Source: Prorocentrum cordatum
Lineage: Eukaryota; Sar; Dinophyceae; Prorocentrales; Prorocentraceae
DNA: 64,000 nt
Direction: 5' to 3'
NCBI GenBank assembly: GCA_963575745.1
Contig: CAUYUJ010019618.1
Coordinates: 62,001 to 126,000, forward strand
The first letter of the stretch is position 1, and the number at the start of each line of letters is the position of its first letter. The position numbers and the translations under genes are program-made. Below, one piece after another: positions 23,600 to 34,800 of the stretch. Under the pieces are notes generated by a model. The model was not told where the DNA came from. It saw only the letters and a program-made list of their open reading frames with translations, and did no database searches.

Positions 23600-23770
23600 G
23601 TCTGCCGTGCTCCTCTCGGTTCCTGCGCGCGGTCTGCCGTGCTCCTGTGGGGGGCACGGCAGACCACAGGAGCACGGCAGACCACACAGGAGCACGGCAG
23701 ACCACACCTCGATCTTTTGAGGATGTCTCGAGCGAAATGGCCATTTTGGGGAACCTGACCGGACAAGAAC
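23600..23770 (+). repeat. 20-bp array segment that turns back on itself (hairpin)
   Basis: Forward units at 23,600-23,650 are followed immediately by inverted units at 23,653-23,705 (cacggcagaccacaggagc), then a GAGGATGTCTCGAGCGAAA unit. The same reversal occurs at about 42,360, 47,080 and 52,075. Confidence 0.9.
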
Positions 23771-23779
23771 GGGAAGCGT

Positions 23780-24540
23780 TCTTTTGTCCCCTGGGCTTAT
23801 GAGATATTCCACGTTTTTAGTACGGCATACCACAGCAGTGCCACGTACCACTGCCGTGCTTCTTTGGTGTCTGCCGTGCTCCTGTGGAGTTTGCCGTGCG
23901 ACCGTGTGGTCTGCCGTGCTGTTTCCTTTTCGTTATTTGCCTTCTCTTTTTTTCTTTTTTTTTTTTCTTATATTCTTCCTGCTCGTGTGTGGTTTGGCGT
24001 GTCCTGTTATGGTCTGCCGTTGCTTTGTGTGTGGTTTGCCCGTGCTCATGTTGGTCTGTCGTGCCTCCCGTGGGTCTGCCGTGCCGTGTGGTCATGCCGT
24101 GCTCCCTTTCTTTGGGGTCTGCCGTTGCTCCTTGTGGGTCTGCTTGCTTCCTGTGTAATCCTCCGTCCTCCTTGTGGTCTGCGTGCTTTTTTTTTTTTTT
24201 TTCGTTTTCGCTTTTTTTATTTTTTTTTCTTCTTCTTCAGTTTTTTTCTTTTTTTAGTGCGTTTACGATAGTCTGCCGTGCTCATGCGTGGTCTGCTGTA
24301 GTCCTGTATGGTATGCCGTGCTCCTGTGGAGTTTGCCGTAATCCTGTCCGTTATGCCGTGCTCCGTTGTGTTGTGTGCGTTCTGCTGTACTTCAGTATGT
24401 TCCGCCGTGTTACTGTACTGTCTGCCATGCTCCTGTGCATACACCCGCGCTCCTGTGCGTTCTGTGTGTTCTGCCGTGCTCCTGCATCGTACGCGGTGCT
24501 CCGATATCTGGTACAGAATCTCACAAAGAGGCGCGATGCA
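23780..24540 (+). repeat. Degenerate 20-bp array with T-rich interruptions
   Basis: Starts with cttatgagatattccacg..acggcatacc, a word found again at 47,505 (direct) and 28,365-28,445 (inverted). The array units are more diverged than elsewhere and are interrupted by T-rich tracts at about 23,926-23,980 and 24,188-24,258. No gene. Confidence 0.85.
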
Positions 24541-24847
24541 CAGAACAATGGTTTTTTTTTTTTTTTTGTTGAGATTCCGTCGTGTGCAATGCAAGCCGCA
24601 ATTCTGCATGTCACGGTGGCACCACGGAGCGCCAGTGGGTTTAAAGCATCACCACCGTATATAAAGCAGACATACCGTGTTAAGCGCGCGTTTCAATAAC
24701 GTTCGCTCGAACTCAGAACGCGCGGCGAAGAGTAGGCGCTCCTATCGACGTCTTTGGGTAAAAAGCCTTACTCACACCAAATGCACTAAGATTTCGGACA
24801 GTCAGCAAAGTGCACTTGACAGCCCACATCGCAATCGCGCTATCCGC
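24520..24847 (-). other. 3' flank of the OTU ORF; no gene
   Basis: The 100 bp next to the stop codon (down to about 24,750) is conserved in the inverted fragment at 28,449-28,617, so it belongs to the element's 3' end. A T17 run lies at 24,550-24,567. No clear Helitron 3' hairpin was found by eye. Confidence 0.5.
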
Positions 24848-26368
24848 TCACCAGGGCAACCAGCGCCCGCCTTCAGTATTGTGAGGGTAAGGTAACACAG
24901 GTACAAAGTGGTTGCGATTCTCTCTGGCAGCGGTGATCCGTCGAGGGGCAGATGGGTTCCCGAGAACGACGCCGCTTCCGTCGTAAGCGAGGTCCATCAC
25001 GCGCAGACAGTAATGAGACTCATCGACATTCTGAGGCCCTGCACGCGCATGTTGCCCGATGCTCCGTAGCGCGGCGGACCAGTGATCTGTACTCAAATAG
25101 TTCCGCGTGTAGACTTTCATGCAATTGCCCGTGCAGGCATCAGCGGTGGGAGAGCAGCCGACCCCGCACACGCGCGGGAATTCCACCTGCAAGCTTGTCC
25201 TGACAGCGTCCACGTCCGTTGCGATTTCAACACACTGCTCTAAAGAGTACACGAAGCAGTTGCAGTCATGGCCATCAGCGACACCCAAGTAATGATAACC
25301 TTCTCCAGGGATGTGCACAATCCGACGTCCCTCAGCATCTCTGCCTTCGCGCTGCCACTGAAATTGCGTACGGTGCCTCCTCCGACCTCGAAGATCGCGA
25401 AGAAACCTTTGCGTGTCGAGCATGTCATCCGCGTTCGGTGTCCACGCGAGCTGTCCGCGGTCTCGACCGAAATAAGGACATAGGGGGCTAGTGTTGTCGC
25501 GGTGGCAAGTCTTCATACAGCTTTGACATCCGTCGTCACGGTCTTCGCAGCAGCGGTGGCTGTACTGCAAACACGTGCCTGGGGGGGCAAGTGAGGAGTC
25601 AGCAGAGGCGAACCCGGCACTCTGTGCGTTGACGGAATCGTCGCGGCTGCCAAGGCACGTCGGAGAGAAGTTCCAGCACCGATTTCGACCACAGGAATGG
25701 CATCCATGGCGCCTCTGAAATCCTGAGCACTCAGGGGAACCGGCAGCAACGATCTCGCCGAAACTGAGGCAGAATTCACAAGGTTTATCTTGGCAGAGAA
25801 CACTTGTGCAATCTGTGTGACACATGCGGGAACACGAGCGACATCCAAACTCTTTGTCAATCGCGCAGACATGCGTGTATTCTGTGCACATGTGGAGGCG
25901 CGGCTTTCTCATACTCTCCGCGGCAGCCTTGCGTCCCTCGTCGAGGGCCGGGCACAGCTGCTCGCGTCTTCCCACCCTGGCGCTCTTAGCTGGTCTCCCG
26001 GCAGCGCCTCCGTCGTCGACGACCCTTGCCCTTTTATCCGTCCGTGCACTCTTAGCGGGTGGATAAAGTTCGCCAGGATAAGATTTGCCAGGGCCCACCG
26101 CAGTCTTCGCGCGGAGGCGTCTCCGAGATCCCTCGGCAAGCGCAGGTGGTCCTGCAGGATCGTCGTCAGCAGCATCGTGCACAACTGTGCCTGTTGACAC
26201 TTGCTGCGAACAGGCGGCCTCCGGACGCTTCGCTCTCGCCGCGGCGACTGCCGCCGCCTGTTTTGGGCCACCGTTCCTTGCCAACACGCTGTTCCAGATC
26301 TCGGCGCGGATGCTGTCAGGAATGTGGAGGTCGTTCATGTTCTTCATACGTTGGATGAGCTCGCCCAA
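24848..26368 (-). CDS. OTU-type cysteine protease with two Cys/His-rich repeats (Helitron C-terminal region)
   Basis: The product is about 506 aa. The N-terminal 150 residues are Ala/Arg/Lys-rich (possible NLS KSARTDKRARV). Two copies of a Cys/His motif follow: CTEYTHVC..FGCRSCSRMCHTDCTSVLC near residues 165-200, and CLQYSHRC..DGCQSCMKTCHRDNTSPLC near 270-300. They look like a zinc-binding repeat not known to me. The C-terminal part fits an OTU fold: HDCNCFVYSL with the catalytic Cys at about residue 371, and RNHFVPVLP with the His at about 487. The upstream neighbour is the helicase tail, whose frame stops 75 nt earlier. GCTCGCTGACAG just before this ORF could be a 3' splice site, so this may be the last exon of one polyprotein. 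The first residue is uncertain, because the open frame begins at a TTG. Confidence 0.7.
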   Translation of the reverse strand: MGELIQRMKNMNDLHIPDSIRAEIWNSVLARNGGPKQAAAVAAARAKRPEAACSQQVSTGTVVHDAADDDPAGPPALAEGSRRRLRAKTAVGPGKSYPGELYPPAKSARTDKRARVVDDGGAAGRPAKSARVGRREQLCPALDEGRKAAAESMRKPRLHMCTEYTHVCAIDKEFGCRSCSRMCHTDCTSVLCQDKPCEFCLSFGEIVAAGSPECSGFQRRHGCHSCGRNRCWNFSPTCLGSRDDSVNAQSAGFASADSSLAPPGTCLQYSHRCCEDRDDGCQSCMKTCHRDNTSPLCPYFGRDRGQLAWTPNADDMLDTQRFLRDLRGRRRHRTQFQWQREGRDAEGRRIVHIPGEGYHYLGVADGHDCNCFVYSLEQCVEIATDVDAVRTSLQVEFPRVCGVGCSPTADACTGNCMKVYTRNYLSTDHWSAALRSIGQHARAGPQNVDESHYCLRVMDLAYDGSGVVLGNPSAPRRITAARENRNHFVPVLPYPHNTEGGRWLPW

Positions 26369-26442
26369 CGCACACTCCTGTCAGCGAGCAACGCGGGGGA
26401 GGGTGTTGGAGGTGAGTGCACGATATGTATGGCTATTGGTGG

Positions 26443-27061
26443 CTAATACCGTTTTTTATAAGAAAAACTAAAGCTTCGAATACGTTTTGAACGGCTTGAG
26501 TCCTCCAGGTCCTTCAGCCTCTCCAACTCTCGTGTAAGGAAAGCAGGCGGCGGCCTTTCGAGCTCGTGTTTTTCGGCGGCACGAAGAATCAGCAGACCCT
26601 CTAACGATCTCGGCCGCGACAACATAACGTAACAGGCAAGCCAGTGCGTGTCCGCATCCATTGTCGGCGGCTTCTTCATGTCCACTATCGCCGCGTCGAA
26701 CGTGCCGCCCTGTGCGCCGTAGACGATGATAGTGTCGGCGGGGAGAACTTTGAAAGTGGTACGGCGTGCGCTGAATGTCTCCTCCTCCCAAGTCGCGCTT
26801 AAGTACTCACACGTGGGACGCAGCTGAAACAATCCTTTGCGGTCCGTCGTGACTGGCATGTCGTCTGGGAAGTGTGACTCATCCAACGTCCACGAGACAT
26901 CCGCCGCCTGCAGCCACAACGACACTGGCATGCAGCGCAAGTGGACCACATTATCGTCCTCGTTCGGCTTTGGAAATGTCTCGCTCTCCGAGAAAACTAT
27001 ATGCCGAACTGTGCACACGCATCCTTTCATAATTCCGAGTCGCGGACAGTCCTCACGGGTA
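26443..27061 (-). CDS. Pif1-like helicase, C-terminal exon
   Basis: Starting at the inferred splice acceptor (TCTTGTCTTTTCAG, exon base 27,061), the frame reads TREDCPRLGIMKGCVCTVRHIVF, the strand-rich region that follows the GM..lt segment in Pif1/Helitron helicases. Near the end, ACYVMLSRPRSLEGLLILRA is the conserved C-terminal motif (usually VALSR..s.egl) that contacts DNA/ATP. The exon joins in phase 2 to the exon ending at 29,846. The open frame extends further upstream only into the intron's 20-bp array, which explains the spurious HGRPQEHGRHH start. Stop at 26,443 after SFSYKKRY, unless spliced onward to the OTU exon. Confidence 0.75.
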
Positions 27062-27089
27062 CTGAAAAGACAAGATGAACACGGCAGAC

Positions 27090-28325
27090 GACAACTCCTG
27101 TGGTGTCTGCCGTGCTCCTGTGGTCTGCCGTGCACCTGTGGGGTCTGCCGTGCTCCCGTGGGGTCTGCCGTGCTCCTGTGTGGTCTGCCGTGCTCCTGTG
27201 GTCTGCTGTGCTCCTGTGTGTCTGCCGTGCTCCTGTGTGGTCTGCCGTGCTCCTGTGTGATCTGCCGTGCTCCTGTGTGGTCTGCCGTGCTCTTGTGGTC
27301 TGCCGTGTTCCTATGGGGTCTGCCGTGCTCCTTTGGGGTCTTCCGTGCTCCTTTATGGTCTACCGGGCTCCTGGGCTCCTGTGTGGTCTGCTTTGCTTCT
27401 GTGGAGTCTGCCGTGCTCCTGTGTGGTCTGCCGTGCTCCTGTGTGGTCTGCCGTGCTCCTTTTGTAGTCTGCCGTGCTCCTGTGGGGTCTGCCGTGCTCC
27501 TGCGTGGTCTGCCGTGCTCCTTTGAGGTTTGCCGTGTTCCTTTGGGGTCTGCCGTGCTCCTTTGGGGTCATCCGTGCTTCTTTTTGGTCTACTGGGCTCC
27601 TGTGTGGGCTGCTTTGCTCCTGTGGAGTCTGCCGTGCTCCTGTGCGGTCTGCCGTGCTCCTGTGTGGTCTGCCGTGCTCCTGTTGTTTTCTGCCGTGCTC
27701 TTGTGGGGTCTGCCGTGCTCCTGCGTGGTCTGCCGTGCTCCTTTGAACTCTGCCGTGCTCATGTGGGGTCTGCCGTGCTTCTGTGTGGTCTGCCGTTCTC
27801 CTGTGAAGTCTGCCATGCTTCTTTTGTGGTCTGCCGTGCTCCTGTGTGGTCTGCCGTGATCATGTGGGATCTGCCGTGCTCCTGTGTGGCCTGCCGTGCT
27901 CCTGAGGCGTCTGCCGTGTTCCTGTGGGGTCTGCCGTTCTCCAGTGTGGTCTGCCGTGCCCTGGTGGTCTGCCGGTTCTTTTGGGGTCTGCCGTGCTCCT
28001 TTGGTGTCTGCTGTGCTCCTTTGGTATCTGCCGTGCTCGTGTGTGGCTTGCCGTGCGTCTGTGTGGTCTTCCGTGTTCCTTGAAGTCTGCGGGGATCCCG
28101 TGAGGTTTGCCGTGCTTCTGTGTGCTCTGCAATGCTCCCGTGGTCCTGTGCGGTCTGCCGTGCTCCTGTGTGGTCTGCCGCGCTCCTGTGTGGTCTGCCG
28201 TGCTCCTGTGTGGTCTGCCGTGCTCCTGTGTGGTCTGCCGTGCTCCTGTGGTCTGTCGTGCTCCTTTGTGGTCTGCCGTGTTCATGCGGGGTCTGCCGTG
28301 CTCCTGTGTGGTCTGCCACCCTGGC
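27090..28325 (+). repeat. 20-bp minisatellite, array c (inside the helicase intron)
   Basis: About 60 copies of TCTGCCGTGCTCCTGTGTGG and variants, with the same plus-strand orientation as the other long arrays. The 1,023-bp ORF running through it is an artefact. Confidence 0.95.
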
Positions 28326-28448
28326 TCTAAAAACGCTGTCTTGGGATACTGCCATGGCTGTGGTATGCCGTACTAAAAACGGCTTCTAAAAACGCTGTGG
28401 TATGCCGTACTAAAAACGTGGAATATCTCATAAGCCCAGGGGGCAAAA

Positions 28449-28617
28449 AGAATCGCAACCACTTTGTACCTGTGTTACCTTACCTTAACAACACTGAAGC
28501 CGTGCGCTGGTTGCCCTGGTGAGCGGATAGCGCGATTGCGATGCGGGCTGTCAAGTGCACTTTGCTCATTGTCCGAAATCTTAGTGCATTTGGTGTGAGT
28601 AAGGCTTTTGACCCACA
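28449..28617 (+). pseudogene. Inverted fragment of the OTU gene 3' end
   Basis: On the plus strand, 28,450-28,521 encodes NRNHFVPVLPYLNNTEAVR then WLPW and a stop. It matches the last residues of the OTU ORF (which ends PYPHNTEGGRWLPW), including the catalytic His. The following 95 bp match the flank beyond that ORF's stop (24,750-24,847, inverted). It lies within the intron of the same element. Just left of it, 28,365-28,445 is the inverted copy of 23,780-23,835. Confidence 0.9.
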
Positions 28618-28669
28618 GACGTGCATGAAAGTACCTGCCGTGCTCCTGTATAGTCTGCCGTGCTTCTGT

Positions 28670-29640
28670 GTGGTTTGACGTGTTGCTGGTTTGCCCCCTC
28701 AGCATTTTCTTGACGTGTTGCTGGTTTGCCCCTCAGGATAACTTCTTGACGTGTTGCTGGTTTGCCCACAGGATAACTTCTCGACGTGTTGCTGGTTTGC
28801 CCCCTCCGCACCTTCTTGACGTGTTGTTGGTTTGCTCCCCTCAGGATAAATTCTTGACGTGTTGCTGGTTTGCCTCCTTCAGGCCAACTTCTTGACGTGT
28901 TGCTGGTTTGCCCCTAGGATAACTTCTGGATCTGTTGCTGGTTTGCCCCCTCAGCCCTTCTTGGCGTGTTGCTGGTTTGCCCCCCCCCCCCCTCAGGGTA
29001 ACCTCTTGACGCGTTGCTGGTTTGCCCCCGGGATAACTTCTTGACGTGTTGCTGGTTTACCCCCCAGGATAACTTCTTCACGTGTTGCTGGTTTGCCCCC
29101 TCAGCACATCTCGACGTGTTGCTGGTTTGGTCCCCTCGGGATACCGCATTGACGTGTTGCTGGTTTGCCCCCCCCAGGATACCTTCTTGACGTGTTGCTG
29201 GTTTGTCCCCTCAGCACCTTCTTGACGTGTTGCTGGTTTGCCCCCTCAGGATGACTTCTTGGCGAGTGGCTGGTTTTGCCTCAGGGTAACTTATTGAAGT
29301 GTTGGTGGTCGACCACCTCAGCACCTTCTTGGCGTGTTGCTCGTTTGCCCCCCTCAGGATAACCTTTGACGTGTTGCTGGTTTGCCCCGTCAGGATAACT
29401 TCTTGACGTGTTGCTGGTTTGCCCCCCTCAGCATCTTTTGGACGTGTTGCTGGTTTGCCCCCTCAGGATAACTTCTTGACGTGTTGCTGGTTTGCCCCCC
29501 CAGGATAACTTCTTGACGTGTTGCTGGTTTGCCCCCCAGGATAACTTCTTGACGTGTTGCTGGTTTGCCCCCCTCAGCACCTTCTTGACGTGTTGCTGGT
29601 TTGCCCCTTCGGGATAACTTCTCGACGTGTTGCTAACCCC
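28670..29640 (+). repeat. 37-bp minisatellite, about 26 units
   Basis: The unit starts GACGTGTTGCTGGTTTGCCC and continues CCTCAGGATAACTTCTT, with C-run length variation and a variant with CAGCACCTTCTT. This family is seen only here in the window. Confidence 0.95.
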
Positions 29641-29845
29641 TTCGGAAGACAAACATGACAAACCACAGAAACACAGCATGCCACCGCAGGACGGCTGCCG
29701 CATAATGCTCCTGTGGACTGCCGTGCTCCTGCGGTCTGCCGTGCCCCTGCTGCCTCCCCCGTACGAGGGTGCAAGGAGCGGAAAAAGACGAGGCCGGTGG
29801 AGAGAAGGAGAAGGAAGGAGCACGGACAGGGATCATTTCCAGAAC

Positions 29846-31821
29846 ACCCCGTCCTTCTCCTGGAACGTCAACCGCATCCCGACGTACAGTGGAAGTACGC
29901 CTGGCAAGCTTTGAGTGTCTCGGGGCGACGCTCTGCGCAAAAGCTCTTCCCTGACGTGTGGCATTTTGCGATCATCTTTCGAATGCACCGCCTCATCCCT
30001 GGCCTGTACGATGAATAGCGGCTTATGCCCAGAAGACGTAGCTGCCTTGGCGTTCACGAGCGAGCGATGCACGCGGATCTTGTGGCGATGAACAATGAAC
30101 TGCCAGTCGTATTTACTGAAAGGAGAACTCCCCTCGGAAAGTCTCTGGTCGTTCCGCTCCATGATGCGATCCAGGTACATCTGCCAACACTCGGAAGAGA
30201 TACCATTGCCGTCTCGCATCTCCGCGAGTAACTTGCTGAGCTTACCCGGGGCGCGAATGTTCACGTCAAGGCGCACGACATGCCGTACCCGTTGCCACAA
30301 CTGAACCCCCTGAGCGGCATCGGCGAGCTTCTTTCGCTTCACGTCCTGATCCTTTGCGTCGGGGTTCTCAGGGGCCGCGTCCAGGGCGCCAGTCTCCTTC
30401 AGAGGAGTCGCTAAACTCTTCTGCGCGTCTCCTGGATCCACGGGGGGCAACTGCAAAAAGTCCCCAGAAAGAATCATACCGAGGCCCCCGAAGGGTTTCC
30501 TGTCATCCTTCGCTTCCCTGATGCGGACCTCGGAGGCATGGAGCTGGTCACTGGAGACCATAGAGACTTCGTCAATGAAGCACGCGCGAGCTTTCTTCCA
30601 GCGTTGTCTGTGCTTCTCCAGCGCAGCAACGCTCAAACGGGCTTTCCGGTCCCTGACAGAAATGTTCCCGAACGGGAGCTTACACACAGCGTGTATGGTG
30701 TCGCCGCCGATGAGCCGGGCCGCCGAGTTGGATGGAGCACACTTTCGCACGGATTCGGCTCCCAAAAAATAAGAGACCAATGCCTCCGTAACGCGGAGCA
30801 CCGCAGTTTTACCGGTGCCGCCAGGGCCCATGAGCGCGAGCTGAAAGCCGTCCGCCAAAGAGGAGCTCGAAGAGCACTGCGATCCGGACGGGTCGTCCAG
30901 GGACCATTCCCGATTCATCGCGTCTTGCAGCCACAACGCATTCCACAGAAGCGCCCGCGCCTGCTTCACGTTGATACCGCCCACATCAGGGATGTCGAGA
31001 ACTTTTTGGCTCAACAAGAACAGCGCAGCCTCTACAACAGACGTCGATGACTTACGGGCCAACAAGGGCACCTTGCGCTCAAGTGCTACGGGGATACTCG
31101 CCATCGCCGCGTCGATGCGTTGCTGTAGCACATCTGACTTCGTCTTCTCGACTTTCCTGACCATCTCGACATTATCCTCGCCCTCGTTGACGATCTTGAA
31201 AAATTTCTGCTGCATGTCAGAGACGATGAGCGACTTTCGTGCTGACAACGAGCACTCTTGGAACGCACCGTCGCCGTCAGCGGCAGCTGTGCACCCCGAA
31301 ACGCAGTTCTTTTCCTCTTCGATAAAGCCACGGAGATATTTTGCCTCGTTGGATCTGCTTTTCGCTAGAGTATCCGAGTTGACCAGTTCGTTCAAGTCAA
31401 TCTCCACGGTTCCGCAAAGCTGGCTGACTGGATCTGCTTCGCGACCCGACGCGCGAGGAACTGCCGCATCACTGGGGGCATCGTCCTCCATCGCAGCATC
31501 GCCGCGACTCTCGTCCGAATCGGACTCCATCAACATCTCCTCGTCGTCGGCCCTGTTCGGATCGGGGCCATCGATATCGGCAGCAGCGTCGGGATAACCA
31601 CGGAGAGCGTCCCCTGTCGGCACACGATCAACAACCGATACGTGGCGCTTTGCGACGAGGTCGTAATTCCCCAGGCATTCACACACGCGACAAGCCCACC
31701 ATTCCTTGCTGAGAGGTGGCGTATCACTACGTGCTCGAGAAGCGATGGACTCCTGAGTGCTGCGCCAATCCTCGAACTCATTCAAAAATGCGCCGTAGTA
31801 CTCCGCAGGTTGTGCGTCCAC
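29846..31821 (-). CDS. Pif1-like SF1 helicase of the Helitron, N-terminal and core exon
   Basis: The helicase would unwind DNA during rolling-circle transposition. The Walker A motif, MGPGGTGKTAVL, is at about residues 331-342. Walker B, ACFIDEVSM, is near 414-422. A later FGGLGMILSGDFLQLPPV is the Pif1 motif III signature (GDf.QLPPv), and LYVGMRLTFQEKDG near the end precedes the splice donor at 29,845. The N-terminal 300 residues are acidic and carry no recognised domain. The ORF overlaps the end of the Rep frame by 40 nt in a different frame: VEDVLRRAPPAPW (Rep frame) should continue into AEYYGAFLNEFEDW (this frame). A 1-nt shift near 31,820-31,840 is therefore needed to make one RepHel protein. 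Confidence 0.85.
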
Positions 31822-34800
31822 GGCGCGGGCGGGGCGCGACGCAGCACGTCCTCCACTGTTCGGAAAGGTCGAAAGAGCAGTTGCACGTACACCGCGTACT
31901 TAACCTCGTCTTCTAATCTCTTAGCTTCGTCATCTCCGTCTTTCTTTGCCTCCGGGCACGGAGGGAGAAATCCGCGAAGAACAGGTATCCGCCACGCGAT
32001 GCTCAAGCGGACGGTCACGTAGTACGCGTACTTGTATAGCTCAGGCCCGAGGGGGTGATGCTCCGAAGGATCTCCGCGCAGAGGCACTTTTTCGTGCTCC
32101 CGGCTGTATAGCTTTTCTGCAGAGAACTGACGCTTACCGTCGGCCGCGACGTGCCACGCCAGAGTGTTCACGGGGCGATGTCCGTCAGGGCGAGCTTGCC
32201 GAGCTTCGCAAGCCGCGAAGAAAAAGTACAATGGGAAATCCTCCAGCTCGTCGGGGCGGTAGAGGTAATCGTACTCCGTCAGGAACGGCCTTCGGTAGAG
32301 TTTCGTAGAGTACGGACGCGCGGCAGTGGAGGGTCCACTCGTCTCTGCACCGGTTGCGACCTCGCTCAACCTTTTCGAGATCAGCATGCTGAGGCCTGGC
32401 GTCAAGACGGTAACGAACTCGTGGCTAGAGTACAGGGTCGGCTCCTCAAGCAGGTAACTGAGCATCTCTGGAAACCCTTTGTGCATCCTGTTGTTCGTCG
32501 CCGACAACAGCCTGTGGAGAATCCGCTTCGCCTTCTCGTGCACGTTCTCAGGCTCGTCGCCGCGGCCAGCAGCCTCCTTCGCGTCTGGCTCTTTCTGATG
32601 GAGCGAGACTGCAAGAGTCAGCACGAGTCCCTCCGCGTGCGGCGCGGACTTGCTAGAGTATGACGAACAGTAAAACTCATTCGCCGCCTGCTGCTCTATC
32701 ATTCCCGCTCTGGCGGTGGCAACCTCTGCCTCATCGGGCACGGCGTCTGGGCTGCTGCTCTTCAGAGCGCGCAACCGCGGGAGCACTTGGATGTCGTGAT
32801 TGCACTGCGGGCCGAGCATGATCGGGCAGGAAAGCTTGAAGTGCCACTGGTGCGTCGTCTCCAGAGCCGGCAACCCAACGTGTGGATACCCTAGAATCGG
32901 CGGAGGCCCAACGCCATCCCATCGAGGATGCAGCTGCAAGCCATGCTGTCGTTTGGCGACGAGGCGCCCCGTCTTCGGGTCCTCCACCTTCACGAGATGC
33001 CAATAGAACATGCGGCAAAAACCACGCTTTCCGAGACGCCCCTTGTGACAGACGGACGGCTTGCACACGTGGTTGCCCGTCTTGCGACTCCTTGAAAAAA
33101 TCTCAACAACAGCGCGGCTGCCCCAGTCGCTACCGGACACGTTCTCGTCGCCGTGATACGAACCCACGAAGAAGGGATACTCAGGCACGCTCCTGGATAG
33201 AGCAGGCGGCACGTCGAGTCCGCGCGCCACGGTCTGCGCGAGGTTGCTCTCCTCAACGCGAGCGCTGCCGATCATGCTCCGCTGCTTCAGAGTCACCGGG
33301 AACAACGGCAGCCCGGCGGTGGTTCTCATCGCCACAGGAACGGCGAAATGATGCGCTACGGCTTCCTGGCTGCGGAACATGACTGAGGCGTGATAGTAGT
33401 AGAGACGCTTAAATTCGTCGAGGAAAGAGTTCTTCTTGAAGATATCGTCGGGATGCGAGAAGCCAAGAATCTGCGCGAGCATGTGTATGTGCAGCGCCTT
33501 CCGCATCTGTTCCTCAACAACTCCGAGATAGGAGCGCACGTACCCGAATACACCGGGCACCTCGCTCGCCGCGATGCCATCCGGAGGCAGGTTCGAGGGT
33601 CCATCAGCGCAGTTGAATATATAGCGCATCACGTCTTTGACGGTCGAGTGGAAAACACGTTGGGCATAGTAAGGGTCTTGCGCCACGCGACGGTGGAGAA
33701 GACGAGGGTGCTCTGCTTGAAATTCTTTCATCCAGTCCTCCGCCTCCTTGTCGCTCATGTTCAGGGAGAATCGCCTCTGCATCTCCGTGCCGTCCTGCAC
33801 CAGTAGCACCGTCAGCGGACTGCGAATGTCGTGGGGATTCAGCGTAAAGAACAAAGTCGAGCAGCCCGAGTTTATCTGAAGAGCTCGGAAATTCCACCTG
33901 TACGAGTCCCGCTCTTCGGCAGATCCACGCACTTTCCGGGACGCGGCCTGCATTTTTTCAGCGGCTGTGCGGACTGGTTGGGTCAACTTTTCATGCCTCA
34001 GAAGATCGCTCATGCCCTTCGCATCACCTCCCATCGCGATCGCGGCGGCAACCAAACCTTCCGCTGTGATCTCGTTCATCCTTTGCATCTCACCGGGAGT
34101 TATGCCCATGAAGCCGCCGCCGGGCGTCTCCCTCATGCACGCTTCCACCTTGCTCATCTGATCTCGACGCATAAAGATGTTGACCACGGATGCGACGAAC
34201 TCCAGGTCCTTCCGCCAGTAATCGCAATCTGCTCGTTTAAGTAAGCACTGGATCCACTTATTGGAAGACAAGAACGATACGGTACTATCCGCCGCTTTAC
34301 GTTCTGGGCATGTTTCCTGACAGTCTCCCCGAGGAAACAGCCGAACGAAGCAGGACGCCCAAAAGTTCGGCGTGCGAGCAGACAAGAACGTGGTCTCGTG
34401 CGTGATCTTCAAGGGCGCTCTGTCGTCAGTCTCCGACCGCGCCCACTCTTCCAAACGTTTTCGCATCTTCTCATTCGACAGCTTCTCCAGGTCTTCGATG
34501 GCCTGGGCCATGCTCACACCGTGCATTCTCTTCTTCTCGGCGCGAGCAGATAAGTCGGCGGGGTCTAGAGCGGCCAATTCCTCTTTAAACCGCTGTGCCG
34601 CCTTAAAGTTTTTGATGACCTGTGTCCACAGCTGCAGGGAGTCGACGTCTGCTAAACCGCCGTTAACGACGGCGGCGTTCTCCGCCTCTTCGGGCCCGTT
34701 CTCCTCCGTGTCGCGTTCACCTTCTTCCGTGCAGTCAGCTGGTCCTTTAGACTGCACCGAAGCTCTTGAGCCGCTGATCGACGTCGCCGAGTCGACGAGC

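Larger units (their letters stand above)
27062..29845 (-). other. Inferred 2.8-kb intron of the helicase gene, filled with tandem arrays
   Basis: On the minus strand the donor is GGGGT|GTTCTGG and the acceptor CTTTTCAG|TACCCG. Joining them restores one frame (EKDGV-TREDCPRLG) across the gap. The intron contains a 20-bp array, an inverted copy of the OTU 3' end and a 37-bp array. The frame upstream stops three codons beyond the donor, as expected for intron. Placement is from consensus and phase only. Confidence 0.65.

Noticed and set aside
28670-29640. Regular direct repeats considered as a CRISPR array
   Set aside because: Units are contiguous without unique spacers, no cas genes are present, and the DNA is eukaryotic; it is a 37-bp minisatellite.
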